This document shows positions 1 to 9,219 of a DNA stretch of 64,000 nucleotides, one piece after another. The position numbers and the translations under genes are program-made. The DNA comes from Phenylobacterium soli (GTDB lineage: Bacteria; Pseudomonadota; Alphaproteobacteria; Caulobacterales; Caulobacteraceae): contig NZ_QFYQ01000002.1 in assembly GCF_003254475.1 (NCBI RefSeq), positions 186,001 through 250,000 of the forward strand, read 5' to 3'. The stretch's first letter is position 1; each line of letters begins with the position of its first letter. The notes beneath the pieces are model-generated. The model was given only the letters and a program-made list of their open reading frames with translations, made no database searches and was not told the origin of the DNA.

Positions 1-486
1 GCGAAGCTCGCCGCCGCCGTGGGCGAGCTCGCGGGCCGCGCCGTCCGCCCCGGCCCTCGTGTCGTGTTCAGCGGCAGCGAGACCGAGACCCCGGACCTCT
101 ACCGCCGCATCGAGGCGGAGGGCCTGACCATCGTTGCCGACGACCAGGGCTGGGGCTCGCGCGTCGCCGAACGCCCCGTGGCGGGCGACGGCGATCCGCT
201 GCAGGCCATCGTCGAGCGCTACCACTTCATGGCCCCCGCGCCGGCCAAGTCGAGCACCGAGGCGCGCATCGCCTATCTGCTGGACCTCGTCCGCCGGACC
301 GACGCCGACGGGGTGATCTTCGCGGTCCGCGGCCTCGACCATCCGGCGGCCTGGGACGCGCCGAGCCAGATCGCCGCCCTTGAGGACATCGGCGTCGCCG
401 TGGTCCAGCTGCCGCCCGCCGCCGTCGCGAGCGGGCCCCTCGGCGAGGCTCTCGCCCCCCTCCTGAAGAAGACCGCCCATGGCTGA
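1..486 (+). CDS. 2-hydroxyacyl-CoA dehydratase family subunit, C-terminal part
   Basis: The reading frame is open from base 1, so this is the 3' end of a gene that starts before the window; a GTG at 19 is unlikely to be its true start. The C-terminal fold of the HgdB/BcrB-type family is recognisable from the stretch STEARIAYLLDLVRRTDADG followed by a hydrophobic strand. In many relatives that strand runs into a cluster-binding Cys (as in KFCD); here it reads FAVRGLDHP, with no cysteine. The product would be one subunit of a radical acyl-CoA dehydratase or reductase, paired with the next gene, which overlaps its end by 8 bases. No cysteine at all is visible in the segment present, so this subunit may not hold a classical [4Fe-4S] cluster. 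Substrate unknown. Confidence 0.75.
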   Translation, partial: AKLAAAVGELAGRAVRPGPRVVFSGSETETPDLYRRIEAEGLTIVADDQGWGSRVAERPVAGDGDPLQAIVERYHFMAPAPAKSSTEARIAYLLDLVRRTDADGVIFAVRGLDHPAAWDAPSQIAALEDIGVAVVQLPPAAVASGPLGEALAPLLKKTAHG

Positions 487-1798
487 GCCGCGGACCCCAC
501 AGACCTTCACCTCGACCCGCGAGAAGAACCTCTCCTTCGCGCGCGAGAACAGCGCCTACAACAAGGCCTGGTTCGAGGACCTCCAGCGGCGCGCCGCCGC
601 CGGCGAGCCCATCGCCTTCGTCAACGCCGACGTGCCCACCGAGATCTTCAAGGCCATGGACATCCCCGTGGTCGTGAACCAGTGGTGGTCCTCGGTCATC
701 GCCGCCAAGCAGAAGTCGGCCCAGTACCTCGGCGCGCTCAACGCCCTCGGCTATCGCCAGAACCTCTGCAAGTACTGCGCGCTCGGCTTCGCCGCGACCC
801 TCGAGCCGAACCCCGAAGAGGCGCCCTGGGGCGGGCTGCCGACACCCTCGATCGTCGTCTCCGGCAACGAGTGCAACGCCCTGCAGAAGATCTTCGAGCT
901 CTGGGCGCGCAAGTTCGACATCCCCTTCGTCCTGCTCGAGACCGCCACCATCGAGGCGCCCGACAGCGCCGACTGGACGAGCCGCGCGCGGCGCGACTGG
1001 GAAAGCGTCTTCGGCGCGCGGGCCATCGATCTCCTCACCGACCAGTACCGCGAGTTGATCGCCACGCTGGAGAAGCTGACCGGCCGCACCTTCGACGCGG
1101 AGCGGCTGCGGCGGATCAACGACCTCGTGAACGAGCAGGAGGAGTACTACTTCAAGGCCCGCGAGCTGATCTCGGCGACCCGCCCGGCGCCGGTGAACAT
1201 CGCCGACCAGATGCCGGCCACAATGATCCCGCAGTGGCATCGCGGCACGGAGTGGGCGCGCGACCGCGCCCGCCTCTTCTACGAGGAGCTGGAGCGCAAG
1301 GCCGCCGCCGGCGAGGCCGCCGCGCCCAACGAGCAGGTGCGCCTGATGTGGATCGGCACCGGCCTCTGGTACAACCTCGACTTCTACGCCCACTTCCAGG
1401 AGCGCTACGGCGCGGTCTTCGTCTGGTCGATCTACCTGTCGATCGCGGCCGACGCCTACGCCACCTACGGCGATGATCCGCTGCGGGCCCTGGCCGGCCG
1501 GATGACGAAGATCGCCCGCATCATGCACACCCCGCCGTTCAACGTGGCCTGGTACGTGGCCGAGGCGAAGAAGGCCGGCGTCGATGCGATCGTCTCGCTC
1601 GGCGAGGGCGAAGGCGGCGAGGGCTGCCGCGAGGTGTTCGGCTACACCCACCTGCTGCGCAAGGGGTTCGAGGACGCCGGCATCCCCTACCTCAGCCTTG
1701 GCGTCGACAACGTCGATGCGCGCTCCTGGGACGAGGACGCCATCCGCGCCCGGGTCGGCGACTTCATCGAGGCCGAGGTGCTGGCGAAGCGCCGCTAG
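479..1798 (+). CDS. 2-hydroxyacyl-CoA dehydratase family subunit
   Basis: A 439-residue protein of the 2-hydroxyacyl-CoA dehydratase / benzoyl-CoA reductase family, full length for the family. Cysteines suited to an iron-sulfur cluster are seen at about residues 97 and 100 (NLCKYCALGF) and 132 (GNECNALQ), and a Cys lies in the late EGGEGCREVFGY segment. It overlaps the preceding subunit by 8 bases, so the two are probably translated together. Family members use ATP-driven one-electron reduction for dehydration or ring reduction and are normally oxygen sensitive. The activator ATPase (HgdC/BadG type) is not in this window but could lie upstream. Next to aerobic aromatic genes this is unexpected; the substrate cannot be told from the sequence. 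Confidence 0.8.
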   Translation: MAEPRTPQTFTSTREKNLSFARENSAYNKAWFEDLQRRAAAGEPIAFVNADVPTEIFKAMDIPVVVNQWWSSVIAAKQKSAQYLGALNALGYRQNLCKYCALGFAATLEPNPEEAPWGGLPTPSIVVSGNECNALQKIFELWARKFDIPFVLLETATIEAPDSADWTSRARRDWESVFGARAIDLLTDQYRELIATLEKLTGRTFDAERLRRINDLVNEQEEYYFKARELISATRPAPVNIADQMPATMIPQWHRGTEWARDRARLFYEELERKAAAGEAAAPNEQVRLMWIGTGLWYNLDFYAHFQERYGAVFVWSIYLSIAADAYATYGDDPLRALAGRMTKIARIMHTPPFNVAWYVAEAKKAGVDAIVSLGEGEGGEGCREVFGYTHLLRKGFEDAGIPYLSLGVDNVDARSWDEDAIRARVGDFIEAEVLAKRR

Positions 1799-1816
1799 GA
1801 CGCGGCGCTCCCCGCC

Positions 1817-3007
<1,191 letters not shown>

Positions 3008-3018
3008 TCATCTATCTT

Positions 3019-3033
3019 GTATGTCTCACATAC
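3019..3033 (+). promoter_or_regulatory. Motif B operator-like inverted repeat, pobA/vdh gap, copy 1
   Basis: GTATGT-CTC-ACATAC is a perfect 6-3-6 inverted repeat followed by TATCTTGGC. It lies 33 bases before the pobA start and is one of nine related sites in the window. Seen directly; a binding protein is inferred. Confidence 0.6.
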
Positions 3034-3082
3034 TATCTTGGCAAGCCGGCGCCGCGCCGATTGCGTTCCTGGCGCTCAGGTT

Positions 3083-3097
3083 GTATGTGTTACAAAC
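3083..3097 (+). promoter_or_regulatory. Motif B operator-like site before vdh
   Basis: GTATGT-GTT-ACAAAC, followed by AGTTTGGCG, has the same orientation and layout as the other motif B sites. It ends 49 bases before the vdh start codon. Confidence 0.6.
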
Positions 3098-3146
3098 AGT
3101 TTGGCGCTCACAGTTCAGACGGGGCGCGGACGGTGGGAGGATCCTG

Positions 3147-4595
3147 ATGGACGTGCAGATGCTGATCGAAGGAAAGGCCGCGCCCGCGGAAGGCGCGCGG
3201 ACCTTCGAACGTAAGAATCCGGTGACCGGCGACCTGGCGACCCGCGCCGCCGCCGCCACGGAGAAGGACGCAATCGCCGCGGCCGACGCCGCCGCCCGCG
3301 CCTTCCCGGCCTGGTCGGCGCTCGGCCCCAACGCCCGGCGCGAATTCCTGTCCAAGGCCGCCGACGCCCTGGCCGCGCGCAGCGAAGACCTGGTCGCCGC
3401 CATGAAGGAAGAGATCGGGGCCACCGAGGGTTGGGCCCGGTTCAACATCATGCTGGCGGTGGGCATGATCCGCGAGGCCGCCTCCCTCACGACCCAGGTG
3501 GCCGGCGAGGTCATCCCCTCCGACAAGCCGGGCTGCATGGCCCTGGCCGTGCGCCAGGCCGCCGGCGTGGTGCTGGGCATCGCCCCCTGGAACGCGCCGG
3601 TGATCCTCGGCGTCCGCGCCGTCGCCACCCCGCTCGCGTGCGGCAACACCGTGGTGCTGAAGGCCTCCGAGACCTGCCCGCGCACCCACCTCCTGATCGG
3701 CCAGGCGTTCCAGGACGCCGGCCTGCCGCCGGGCGTCGTCAACGTCGTCACCAACGCCCCGTCCGACGCCGGCGCGGTGGTCGGCGCCCTGATCGACCAT
3801 CCGGCGGTGAAGCGCATCAACTTCACCGGCTCCACCCGGGTGGGCAAGGTGATCGCCGAGCGCGCCGCCCGCCAGCTCAAGCCGGTGCTGCTCGAACTCG
3901 GCGGCAAGGCGCCGCTGATCGTGCTCGACGACGCCGACCTCGACGAGGCGGTGAAGGCCGCCGCCTTCGGCGCGTTCATGAACCAGGGCCAGATCTGCAT
4001 GTCGACCGAGCGGATCATCGTGCTCGAGGCGGTGGCCGACGAGTTCGTGAAGCGCTTCGCCGCCAAGGCCGCGACGCTCAAGGCCGGCGATCCGCGCGAG
4101 GGGACCACCCCGCTCGGGGCCGTGGTCGACCAGGCCTCCGCCGCCCACGTGAAGGCGCTGATCGACGACGCCGTGGCCAAGGGCGCGATCTGCGCGGCCG
4201 GCGGCGAGGGCGAAGGCGTGCTGCTCTCCGCCGCCGTGCTCGACGGCGTGAAGCCGCAGATGCGCATCTACGGCGAGGAGTCCTTCGGCCCGGTCGTCGG
4301 CGTGCTGCGCGTCAAGGACGAGGCCGAGGCGATCCGCGTCGCCAACGACACCGAGTACGGCCTCTCTGCGGCGGTCTTCACCAAGGACATCGCCCGCGGC
4401 CTGCGCGTCGCCCAGCAGATCCAGTCGGGCATGTGCCACATCAACGGCCCGACCGTTCACGACGAGGCCCAGATGCCGTTCGGCGGGGTCAAGGGCTCCG
4501 GCTACGGCCGCTTCGGCGGCAAGGCCGGCATCGCCGAGTTCACCGACCTGCGCTGGATCACCATCGAGACCCAGCCGGGCCACTTCCCGATCTGA
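3147..4595 (+). CDS. vdh: Vanillin (benzaldehyde-type) dehydrogenase
   Basis: A 482-residue NAD(P)-dependent aldehyde dehydrogenase. The nucleotide-binding segment FTGSTRVGK, the catalytic Glu in LELGGKAPL and the nucleophile Cys in NQGQICMSTERI are all present. The overall sequence resembles the vanillin/salicylaldehyde dehydrogenase branch. It oxidises vanillin, 4-hydroxybenzaldehyde or protocatechualdehyde to the acid. ATG at 3147 follows GGGAGG; longer upstream open frame lacks a good ribosome site and would cover the operators. It sits directly before ech (38-base gap), whose product aldehyde is its likely substrate, so the two are probably co-transcribed. The exact aldehyde preference is inferred from context. 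Confidence 0.88.
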   Translation: MDVQMLIEGKAAPAEGARTFERKNPVTGDLATRAAAATEKDAIAAADAAARAFPAWSALGPNARREFLSKAADALAARSEDLVAAMKEEIGATEGWARFNIMLAVGMIREAASLTTQVAGEVIPSDKPGCMALAVRQAAGVVLGIAPWNAPVILGVRAVATPLACGNTVVLKASETCPRTHLLIGQAFQDAGLPPGVVNVVTNAPSDAGAVVGALIDHPAVKRINFTGSTRVGKVIAERAARQLKPVLLELGGKAPLIVLDDADLDEAVKAAAFGAFMNQGQICMSTERIIVLEAVADEFVKRFAAKAATLKAGDPREGTTPLGAVVDQASAAHVKALIDDAVAKGAICAAGGEGEGVLLSAAVLDGVKPQMRIYGEESFGPVVGVLRVKDEAEAIRVANDTEYGLSAAVFTKDIARGLRVAQQIQSGMCHINGPTVHDEAQMPFGGVKGSGYGRFGGKAGIAEFTDLRWITIETQPGHFPI

Positions 4596-4633
4596 GCCAC
4601 TCTCGCAAACCTCCCAAGACGGAACCTTCCAGT

Positions 4634-5467
4634 ATGGACCAACAGACCACCAGCGCGTCCGACGACGTGTACAAGATCGAGTATGACAACGGCGTCGCCT
4701 GGCTGTCGTTGAACCGCCCCGACAAGCGCAACTGCATGAACCCGACCCTCAACGCGCGCATGCACGACGCGCTGGACGAGGTCGAGGCCGACGACCGCTG
4801 CGGCGTGGTGGTGCTGACCGGGGAAGGCTCGGCCTTCTCCGCCGGCATGGACCTGAAGGAGTACTTCCGCGAGACCGAGGCCAAGGGCCCGCTCGCCGTT
4901 CGCCGCGCCCAGCGCGACTCCTACGGCTGGTGGCGGCGCCTGCGCTGGCTGGAGAAGCCGACCATCGCCATGGTCAACGGCTGGTGCTTCGGCGGCGCCT
5001 TCGCGCCGCTCTACGCCTGCGACCTCGCGGTGGCCGCGGACGAGGCCCAGTTCGGCCTCTCCGAGATCAACTGGGGCATCCTGCCGGGCGGCGGCGCGAC
5101 CAAGATCGTCGAGCAGCTGATGACCCAGCGCCAGGCGATGTACTACATCCTCACCGGCGAGATGATGGGCGGCAAGAAGGCCGCCGAGCTCGGCCTCGTC
5201 AACGAGTCCGTGCCGCTCGCCGAGCTGAAGACCCGCGTGCGCCAGATCGCCGACGTCCTGCTGGAGAAGAACCCGGTGACCGTGAAGGCCGCCAAGGACG
5301 CCTTCAAGCGGGTCATCGACATGACCTACGACAACGCCGAGGACTATCTGGTGGTCCGCCAGGAGGCGGCGAACTTCCTCGACAAGACGGAAGGCCGCAA
5401 GGAAGGCATCCGCCAGTTCATCGACGAGAAGAGCTACAAGCCCGGCCTGTCCTCCTACCGCCGGTGA
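4634..5467 (+). CDS. ech: p-hydroxycinnamoyl-CoA hydratase/lyase
   Basis: A 277-residue crotonase-family protein, the size of the known feruloyl-CoA hydratase/lyase (Ech/HCHL, 276). It adds water to feruloyl-, caffeoyl- or coumaroyl-CoA and cleaves acetyl-CoA off, giving vanillin or the matching aldehyde. Oxyanion-hole segments AFSAGMDLKEYF and GWCFGGAFAP and the catalytic Glu in FGLSEINWGILPGG are typical of this subgroup rather than of fatty-acid enoyl hydratases. It follows vdh. Its stop abuts the stop of the opposite-strand gene at 5468 with no gap. Confidence 0.93.
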   Translation: MDQQTTSASDDVYKIEYDNGVAWLSLNRPDKRNCMNPTLNARMHDALDEVEADDRCGVVVLTGEGSAFSAGMDLKEYFRETEAKGPLAVRRAQRDSYGWWRRLRWLEKPTIAMVNGWCFGGAFAPLYACDLAVAADEAQFGLSEINWGILPGGGATKIVEQLMTQRQAMYYILTGEMMGGKKAAELGLVNESVPLAELKTRVRQIADVLLEKNPVTVKAAKDAFKRVIDMTYDNAEDYLVVRQEAANFLDKTEGRKEGIRQFIDEKSYKPGLSSYRR

Positions 5468-6220
5468 CTAAGGCCCGGGCGGGGGCGTCACCTCGACGGT
5501 GACCGCCCTCGCCCCGGTCCCCTGCCAACTGACCGTGATCGCCGCGGGCGCGACGCCTTGATCCTTCAGGAACAGCACCGCCTTCCGCGCCCGACGCTGC
5601 GCCATCTCGGCGCTCTCGACCATCTCCCGCCCATTCGACAGCCGGGTCGCCGAGCGGCTTCCCACGACGCTCACATGGGCGTGCGAGGCGCGCGCCAGGG
5701 CCGCCGCCTGCGCCAGCGCCAGGGCGCTCCGCAGCGCGACGAAGTCGCTGTCGAAATCGAACTCCAGGCTGAAAGTCCGCGCCGCATAGGGCGGCGGCGG
5801 ATCGGGCATCACCTGCGGCGGCCGCGGCCCCGGCTTGCGCGTCGAGGGGCCCGAGCCGCGCTCCACCCAGGGTGTGCTGAAACCCGCCGCCGGCAGCCGC
5901 TCGCGGCAGGCGCCCGTCAGCGGCTTCAGCACCGAGACCTTCACCGGATCCAGCACGATCCCGCCGCAGCGCGTGCGCTCGGTGACCACGCCCTCGACGA
6001 GCGCCTCGTGGCCCTGCTGGGGCGGATAGAAGCTGCCGCTGAGGTCCGTCTGGGTGCCGAGATAGAACAGCCGCCCGCCCGAGCGCACCAGCCAGCAGGG
6101 CGCCGGCTCGGTGTCGCGCACGATGGGACAGGCGACGACGTTCAGCGTCTCGCCGGGTTTGGGCGGCGCGCTGGCCGCGACGAGCGCAACAGCGAGGCCG
6201 GCCACGATCAGGCTTCGCAT
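5468..6220 (-). CDS. Secreted protein with OmpA-like C-terminal domain
   Basis: A 250-residue protein with an N-terminal signal sequence (MRSLIVAGLAVALVAASAPP). The first half is an unrecognised domain with conserved-looking Cys pairs. After a Pro-rich linker near residues 130-150, the second half has the OmpA/MotB layout: SLEFDFDSDF, a central strand VSVVGS, then AEMAQRRARKAVLFLKDQGV and a final strand. It may bind peptidoglycan or act as a periplasmic tether, although the usual GHTD signature is not obvious. Its start overlaps the stop of the upstream di-haem cytochrome gene by one base (TGATG), so the pair is translationally coupled. Function unknown. Confidence 0.65.
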   Translation of the reverse strand: MRSLIVAGLAVALVAASAPPKPGETLNVVACPIVRDTEPAPCWLVRSGGRLFYLGTQTDLSGSFYPPQQGHEALVEGVVTERTRCGGIVLDPVKVSVLKPLTGACRERLPAAGFSTPWVERGSGPSTRKPGPRPPQVMPDPPPPYAARTFSLEFDFDSDFVALRSALALAQAAALARASHAHVSVVGSRSATRLSNGREMVESAEMAQRRARKAVLFLKDQGVAPAAITVSWQGTGARAVTVEVTPPPGP

Positions 6221-7830
6221 CACAGCACGCCCAGGAAGTTGACCAGGTCCTGCTTCTCCCGGGCGGTGAAGCGGATCTGGAAGCGGCGGTTGTAGAACTC
6301 CACCAGCTCGGCCAGCGAGCGCGCCGAGCCGTTGGAGAAGTAGGGCGCGCGCGCAGCAAGCCCGCGCATCTGCTGCATGGTGATCGAGCCCACGTCGGCG
6401 CACTTGCCGGTGATCAGCGCCCGCCCCGGATCGTGCGTCAGGATCACCCGGCCGAGATAGGGATGCGGGTCGGCGTCCGGCCGGCAGACGATGCGGAACA
6501 GCGGCAGGTCGGGCCTGGGATCGGCCCACGGCTTGTTGGCGACGCCCAGGTCCATCCATCCCGGCGCCAGGTCCATACCGGTCATCGCGGCGTTGTGGCA
6601 GGTCGAGCAGGTGCGCTTCAGCGGATTGCCGAGGCCGACCGAATTGAGGTTCGAGACGTCGGAAATCCAGAACGTGCGGTTCATGTAGATGTCCGCGCCG
6701 CGGGCCACCGAGGCGCGGAACGCGCGCTGCGCCGCCGTCCCACCGGCCCCGCCGTCGCGCCAGGCCTCGAAGCGGCCGAACACCGGCTCGTGGGTGTTGT
6801 CGCCGAGCCGGCCGGCCGGCGCCTTCTCCAGCGCATGCGGCCCGAGGCCGTCGAGCCCCGCCTCGTCGAGCACGCCTGCGCCGGTGCTGACGCCCTGGGC
6901 GCCGTAGAGGCCCTGCTCGAAGGCGACGATGGCGGCCAGCTCGGCCGGGCTCGGCGGCGCCGGCGCCTGCAGGTGGGTGATCGCCGCCTCGATGGCCTGG
7001 GACTTCAGCGTGGGCTCGCGGGCGTCAGCCATCAGCTCCATGCTGACCCGCTGGCCGGTCTCCGGATCGCGGTCGAAGGGCATACCCGTCTTCACGTTCA
7101 CGAAGCCGTCGACCGAGGTCACGTACTTGAAGTTCATCACCGGCCGCGGCCGGCGGAACACCGAGACCATCGGATTGGCGCTCTTCAGGCCATAGGTCGC
7201 ATCGAGGTTGCAGCCGGTCGGGTCGCGGACGACCTCGATGGTGAACTCCGGCTCCACCTTCGTGCCGTTCTTGGCCCGCGGCGGCCAGGGCAGGAAGATG
7301 CGGAAGAGGCCGCGGTTCAGCAGCAGCGAATGCGAGCTCGCCTTCGCCTGCGGCAGGCTCGGGCAGTTGGAGCCGTCGATGGCGGCGAACAGCGGGTCCT
7401 TCGCGCCCAGCGCCTGCCAGCGCGCCTGGATGCTGGCGGTCGAGACGCTCATGCCGTCGGCCGGCTGGTGGCAGGTCACGCAGGCGCGGCCGTTGGCGCC
7501 GATCGCCTGGAAAAAGGGGTGGCCGCGGGTCTCCACCGGCCCGCCGGCGTTGACCAGGGCGAAGCTCCCCGCCGCGTTGGCGAAGCCGGCGAAGGCCGGC
7601 AGCGGCGTCTCGTCCCCCGGCGCCCGCCAGGTCGAGGCGGCGGCATAGAGCGCATCCCGCTGCGAGGTCGTGACCTCGTCCGCCTCGCGGCGCAGCGCGG
7701 TCTGGGCCTGGGCGCGCTGGGCCGGCACATGGCCGGGCATGGCGCTCCGCTTGGCCGCCGCCAGGGCGCCGGCCCCCACCGTCGCGGCGGCGAGCGCCAG
7801 GCCGAGCGCCAGGGTGGGACGGCGGCGCAT
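6220..7830 (-). CDS. Di-haem cytochrome c (cytochrome c peroxidase-like)
   Basis: A 536-residue exported protein with two haem c motifs: CVTCH at residues 117-121 and CSTCH near residue 410. The N-terminus is a signal sequence. The long form with two well separated haems, and the C-terminal text on a ring of small conserved patches (RAPYFSNGSARSLAELVEFYNRRF), is typical of the large periplasmic di-haem proteins related to bacterial cytochrome c peroxidase and MauG. It should act in the periplasm in electron transfer or peroxide-linked oxidation. It lies between the MFS gene (1 base after it) and the OmpA-like gene, so all three probably form one transcript. The substrate is unknown; a role in aromatic oxidation is only suggested by location. 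Confidence 0.8.
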   Translation of the reverse strand: MRRRPTLALGLALAAATVGAGALAAAKRSAMPGHVPAQRAQAQTALRREADEVTTSQRDALYAAASTWRAPGDETPLPAFAGFANAAGSFALVNAGGPVETRGHPFFQAIGANGRACVTCHQPADGMSVSTASIQARWQALGAKDPLFAAIDGSNCPSLPQAKASSHSLLLNRGLFRIFLPWPPRAKNGTKVEPEFTIEVVRDPTGCNLDATYGLKSANPMVSVFRRPRPVMNFKYVTSVDGFVNVKTGMPFDRDPETGQRVSMELMADAREPTLKSQAIEAAITHLQAPAPPSPAELAAIVAFEQGLYGAQGVSTGAGVLDEAGLDGLGPHALEKAPAGRLGDNTHEPVFGRFEAWRDGGAGGTAAQRAFRASVARGADIYMNRTFWISDVSNLNSVGLGNPLKRTCSTCHNAAMTGMDLAPGWMDLGVANKPWADPRPDLPLFRIVCRPDADPHPYLGRVILTHDPGRALITGKCADVGSITMQQMRGLAARAPYFSNGSARSLAELVEFYNRRFQIRFTAREKQDLVNFLGVL

Positions 7831-7831
7831 C

Positions 7832-9031
7832 TCAGTCCTCGTGCGCCTGGCCGACGAAGGTCAGCAGGAAGGCCGCCGCGCCGGCCACCACCACTACCGG
7901 CAGCATTGCCGCCAGCACCTGGTCCGCCGTGGCGCCCGAGGCCCGCAACTGGCCGGCGATCAGCGGCCCGGCGATCGAGCCGAGCCGGCCGACGCCCACC
8001 GCCGCGCCGGCGCCCGCCGCGCGCACCTGCGGGCCGTAGTAGACCGGGGCGAGGGCGTAGAGCGCGTACTGGGCGCCGATCACCAGGAAGCCGGCGAGAC
8101 CCGACAGGATGAGGATCGGCCCGACGCCGCTGGCGTTCGACAGCCCCTCCATGGCAACGCCCAGCGCCACATAGGTGACGAGCAGCGGCCAGCGGAACCC
8201 GAAGCGGTCGGCGATCACGCCCAGCAGCAGGGCGCCGACGATGCTGGTCAGGTTGAACGACAGCGACGCGGCCGCCCCGTCGGCCGGCGTCAGGCCCTTG
8301 GCGACCACCAGCGTCGGCAGCCAGTTCAGCATGAGGTAGAGCACCACCAGCGTCAGCATGAAGACGGTCCACAGCAGCAAGGTGGCCGCCGCCCGTCGAG
8401 GCGCGCCGAACAGGGCCGGCAGCGCGCTGGGACGGACGCCCTCTTCCTGGGCAGGCCGCGTCTCTTCGAGCAGCAGGGCGACCGCCGGCACGATCAGCAG
8501 CGGCAGGACGCCGCCGATCACGAAGATCTCGCGCCAGCCGAGCGCCGGTCCGAAGGTCCGCGCCATCAGGGCGACCACCGCCCCGCCGGCCGGCATGCCG
8601 CAGAACATGGTGGTCACCGTCGCCGCCCGGCGATTGGGCGGGCTGATCTCGGTGGCGATGGCGATGAGGTTGGGCATGGCGCCGCCGAGGCCGAGGCCCG
8701 TGGCGATCCGCACAGCCATCAGCATCGGATAGCTGGCGACGAGGCCGGTCACGACCGAGAAGGCGCCAAACAACAGGACCGAGACGATCAGCACCGGCTT
8801 GCGGCCGACGCGGTCGGCCGCCGCGCCGCCGAACAGGGCCCCGATGACAAGGCCGATCATCGCCGCGCTGGCCGCCCATCCCTGCTGGGCCGCGGCCAGG
8901 CCGAGCGCCGGCGCGAGCTTCGGCGCCGCCACGCCGAACGCCTGGATGTCGTAACCCTCGAGGGCCGCGACGACGAAGCACAAGGCTACGATGAGGCCCG
9001 CCTTGGCGTGGCCGCGAGAGTCCCCCGACAT
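7832..9031 (-). CDS. MFS transporter, aromatic acid:H+ symporter type (PcaK-like)
   Basis: A 399-residue, 12-helix major facilitator protein. The first helix carries ALEGYDIQAFG, matching the D-G-Y-D type signature of the AAHS family (PcaK, BenK, VanK), and the loop 2-3 motif reads GGAAADRVGRKPVLI. It should import an aromatic acid such as ferulate, vanillate or 4-hydroxybenzoate across the inner membrane. ATG at 9031 is preceded by GGGAGGACAGG at good spacing, so the longer upstream frame is rejected. It heads a minus-strand run with the cytochrome and OmpA-like genes and is divergent from the feruloyl-CoA synthetase-like gene across a gap with two motif B sites. Confidence 0.87.
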   Translation of the reverse strand: MSGDSRGHAKAGLIVALCFVVAALEGYDIQAFGVAAPKLAPALGLAAAQQGWAASAAMIGLVIGALFGGAAADRVGRKPVLIVSVLLFGAFSVVTGLVASYPMLMAVRIATGLGLGGAMPNLIAIATEISPPNRRAATVTTMFCGMPAGGAVVALMARTFGPALGWREIFVIGGVLPLLIVPAVALLLEETRPAQEEGVRPSALPALFGAPRRAAATLLLWTVFMLTLVVLYLMLNWLPTLVVAKGLTPADGAAASLSFNLTSIVGALLLGVIADRFGFRWPLLVTYVALGVAMEGLSNASGVGPILILSGLAGFLVIGAQYALYALAPVYYGPQVRAAGAGAAVGVGRLGSIAGPLIAGQLRASGATADQVLAAMLPVVVVAGAAAFLLTFVGQAHED

Positions 9032-9067
9032 CCTGTCCTCCCGAACACCGGGATGGGTCCCGGTTTT

Positions 9068-9082
9068 GTAAGTGAGTCGTAC
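9068..9082 (+). promoter_or_regulatory. Motif B-like site, MFS/fcs gap, weaker copy
   Basis: GTAAGT-GAG-TCGTAC followed by GATTGCGCG. It aligns with the other motif B sites but the half-sites match less well. It lies 36 bases from the MFS start. Confidence 0.4.
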
Positions 9083-9146
9083 GATTGCGCGGCCAAACCC
9101 ACAAGCCCCCCAGCTTCCGTCCGGTTGTGCGGCCCGCAGCGAAGTA

Positions 9147-9161
9147 GTATGTCCAACAAAC
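9147..9161 (+). promoter_or_regulatory. Motif B operator-like site before the CoA ligase
   Basis: GTATGT-CCA-ACAAAC followed by AATATGCGC, with the same orientation as the vdh site. It ends 58 bases before the CoA ligase start. Confidence 0.6.
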
Positions 9162-9219
9162 AATATGCGCCGTTCCCTACGAGGAACGCCGGACGCACGA
9201 CGGCTCGGGTGGAGACACG

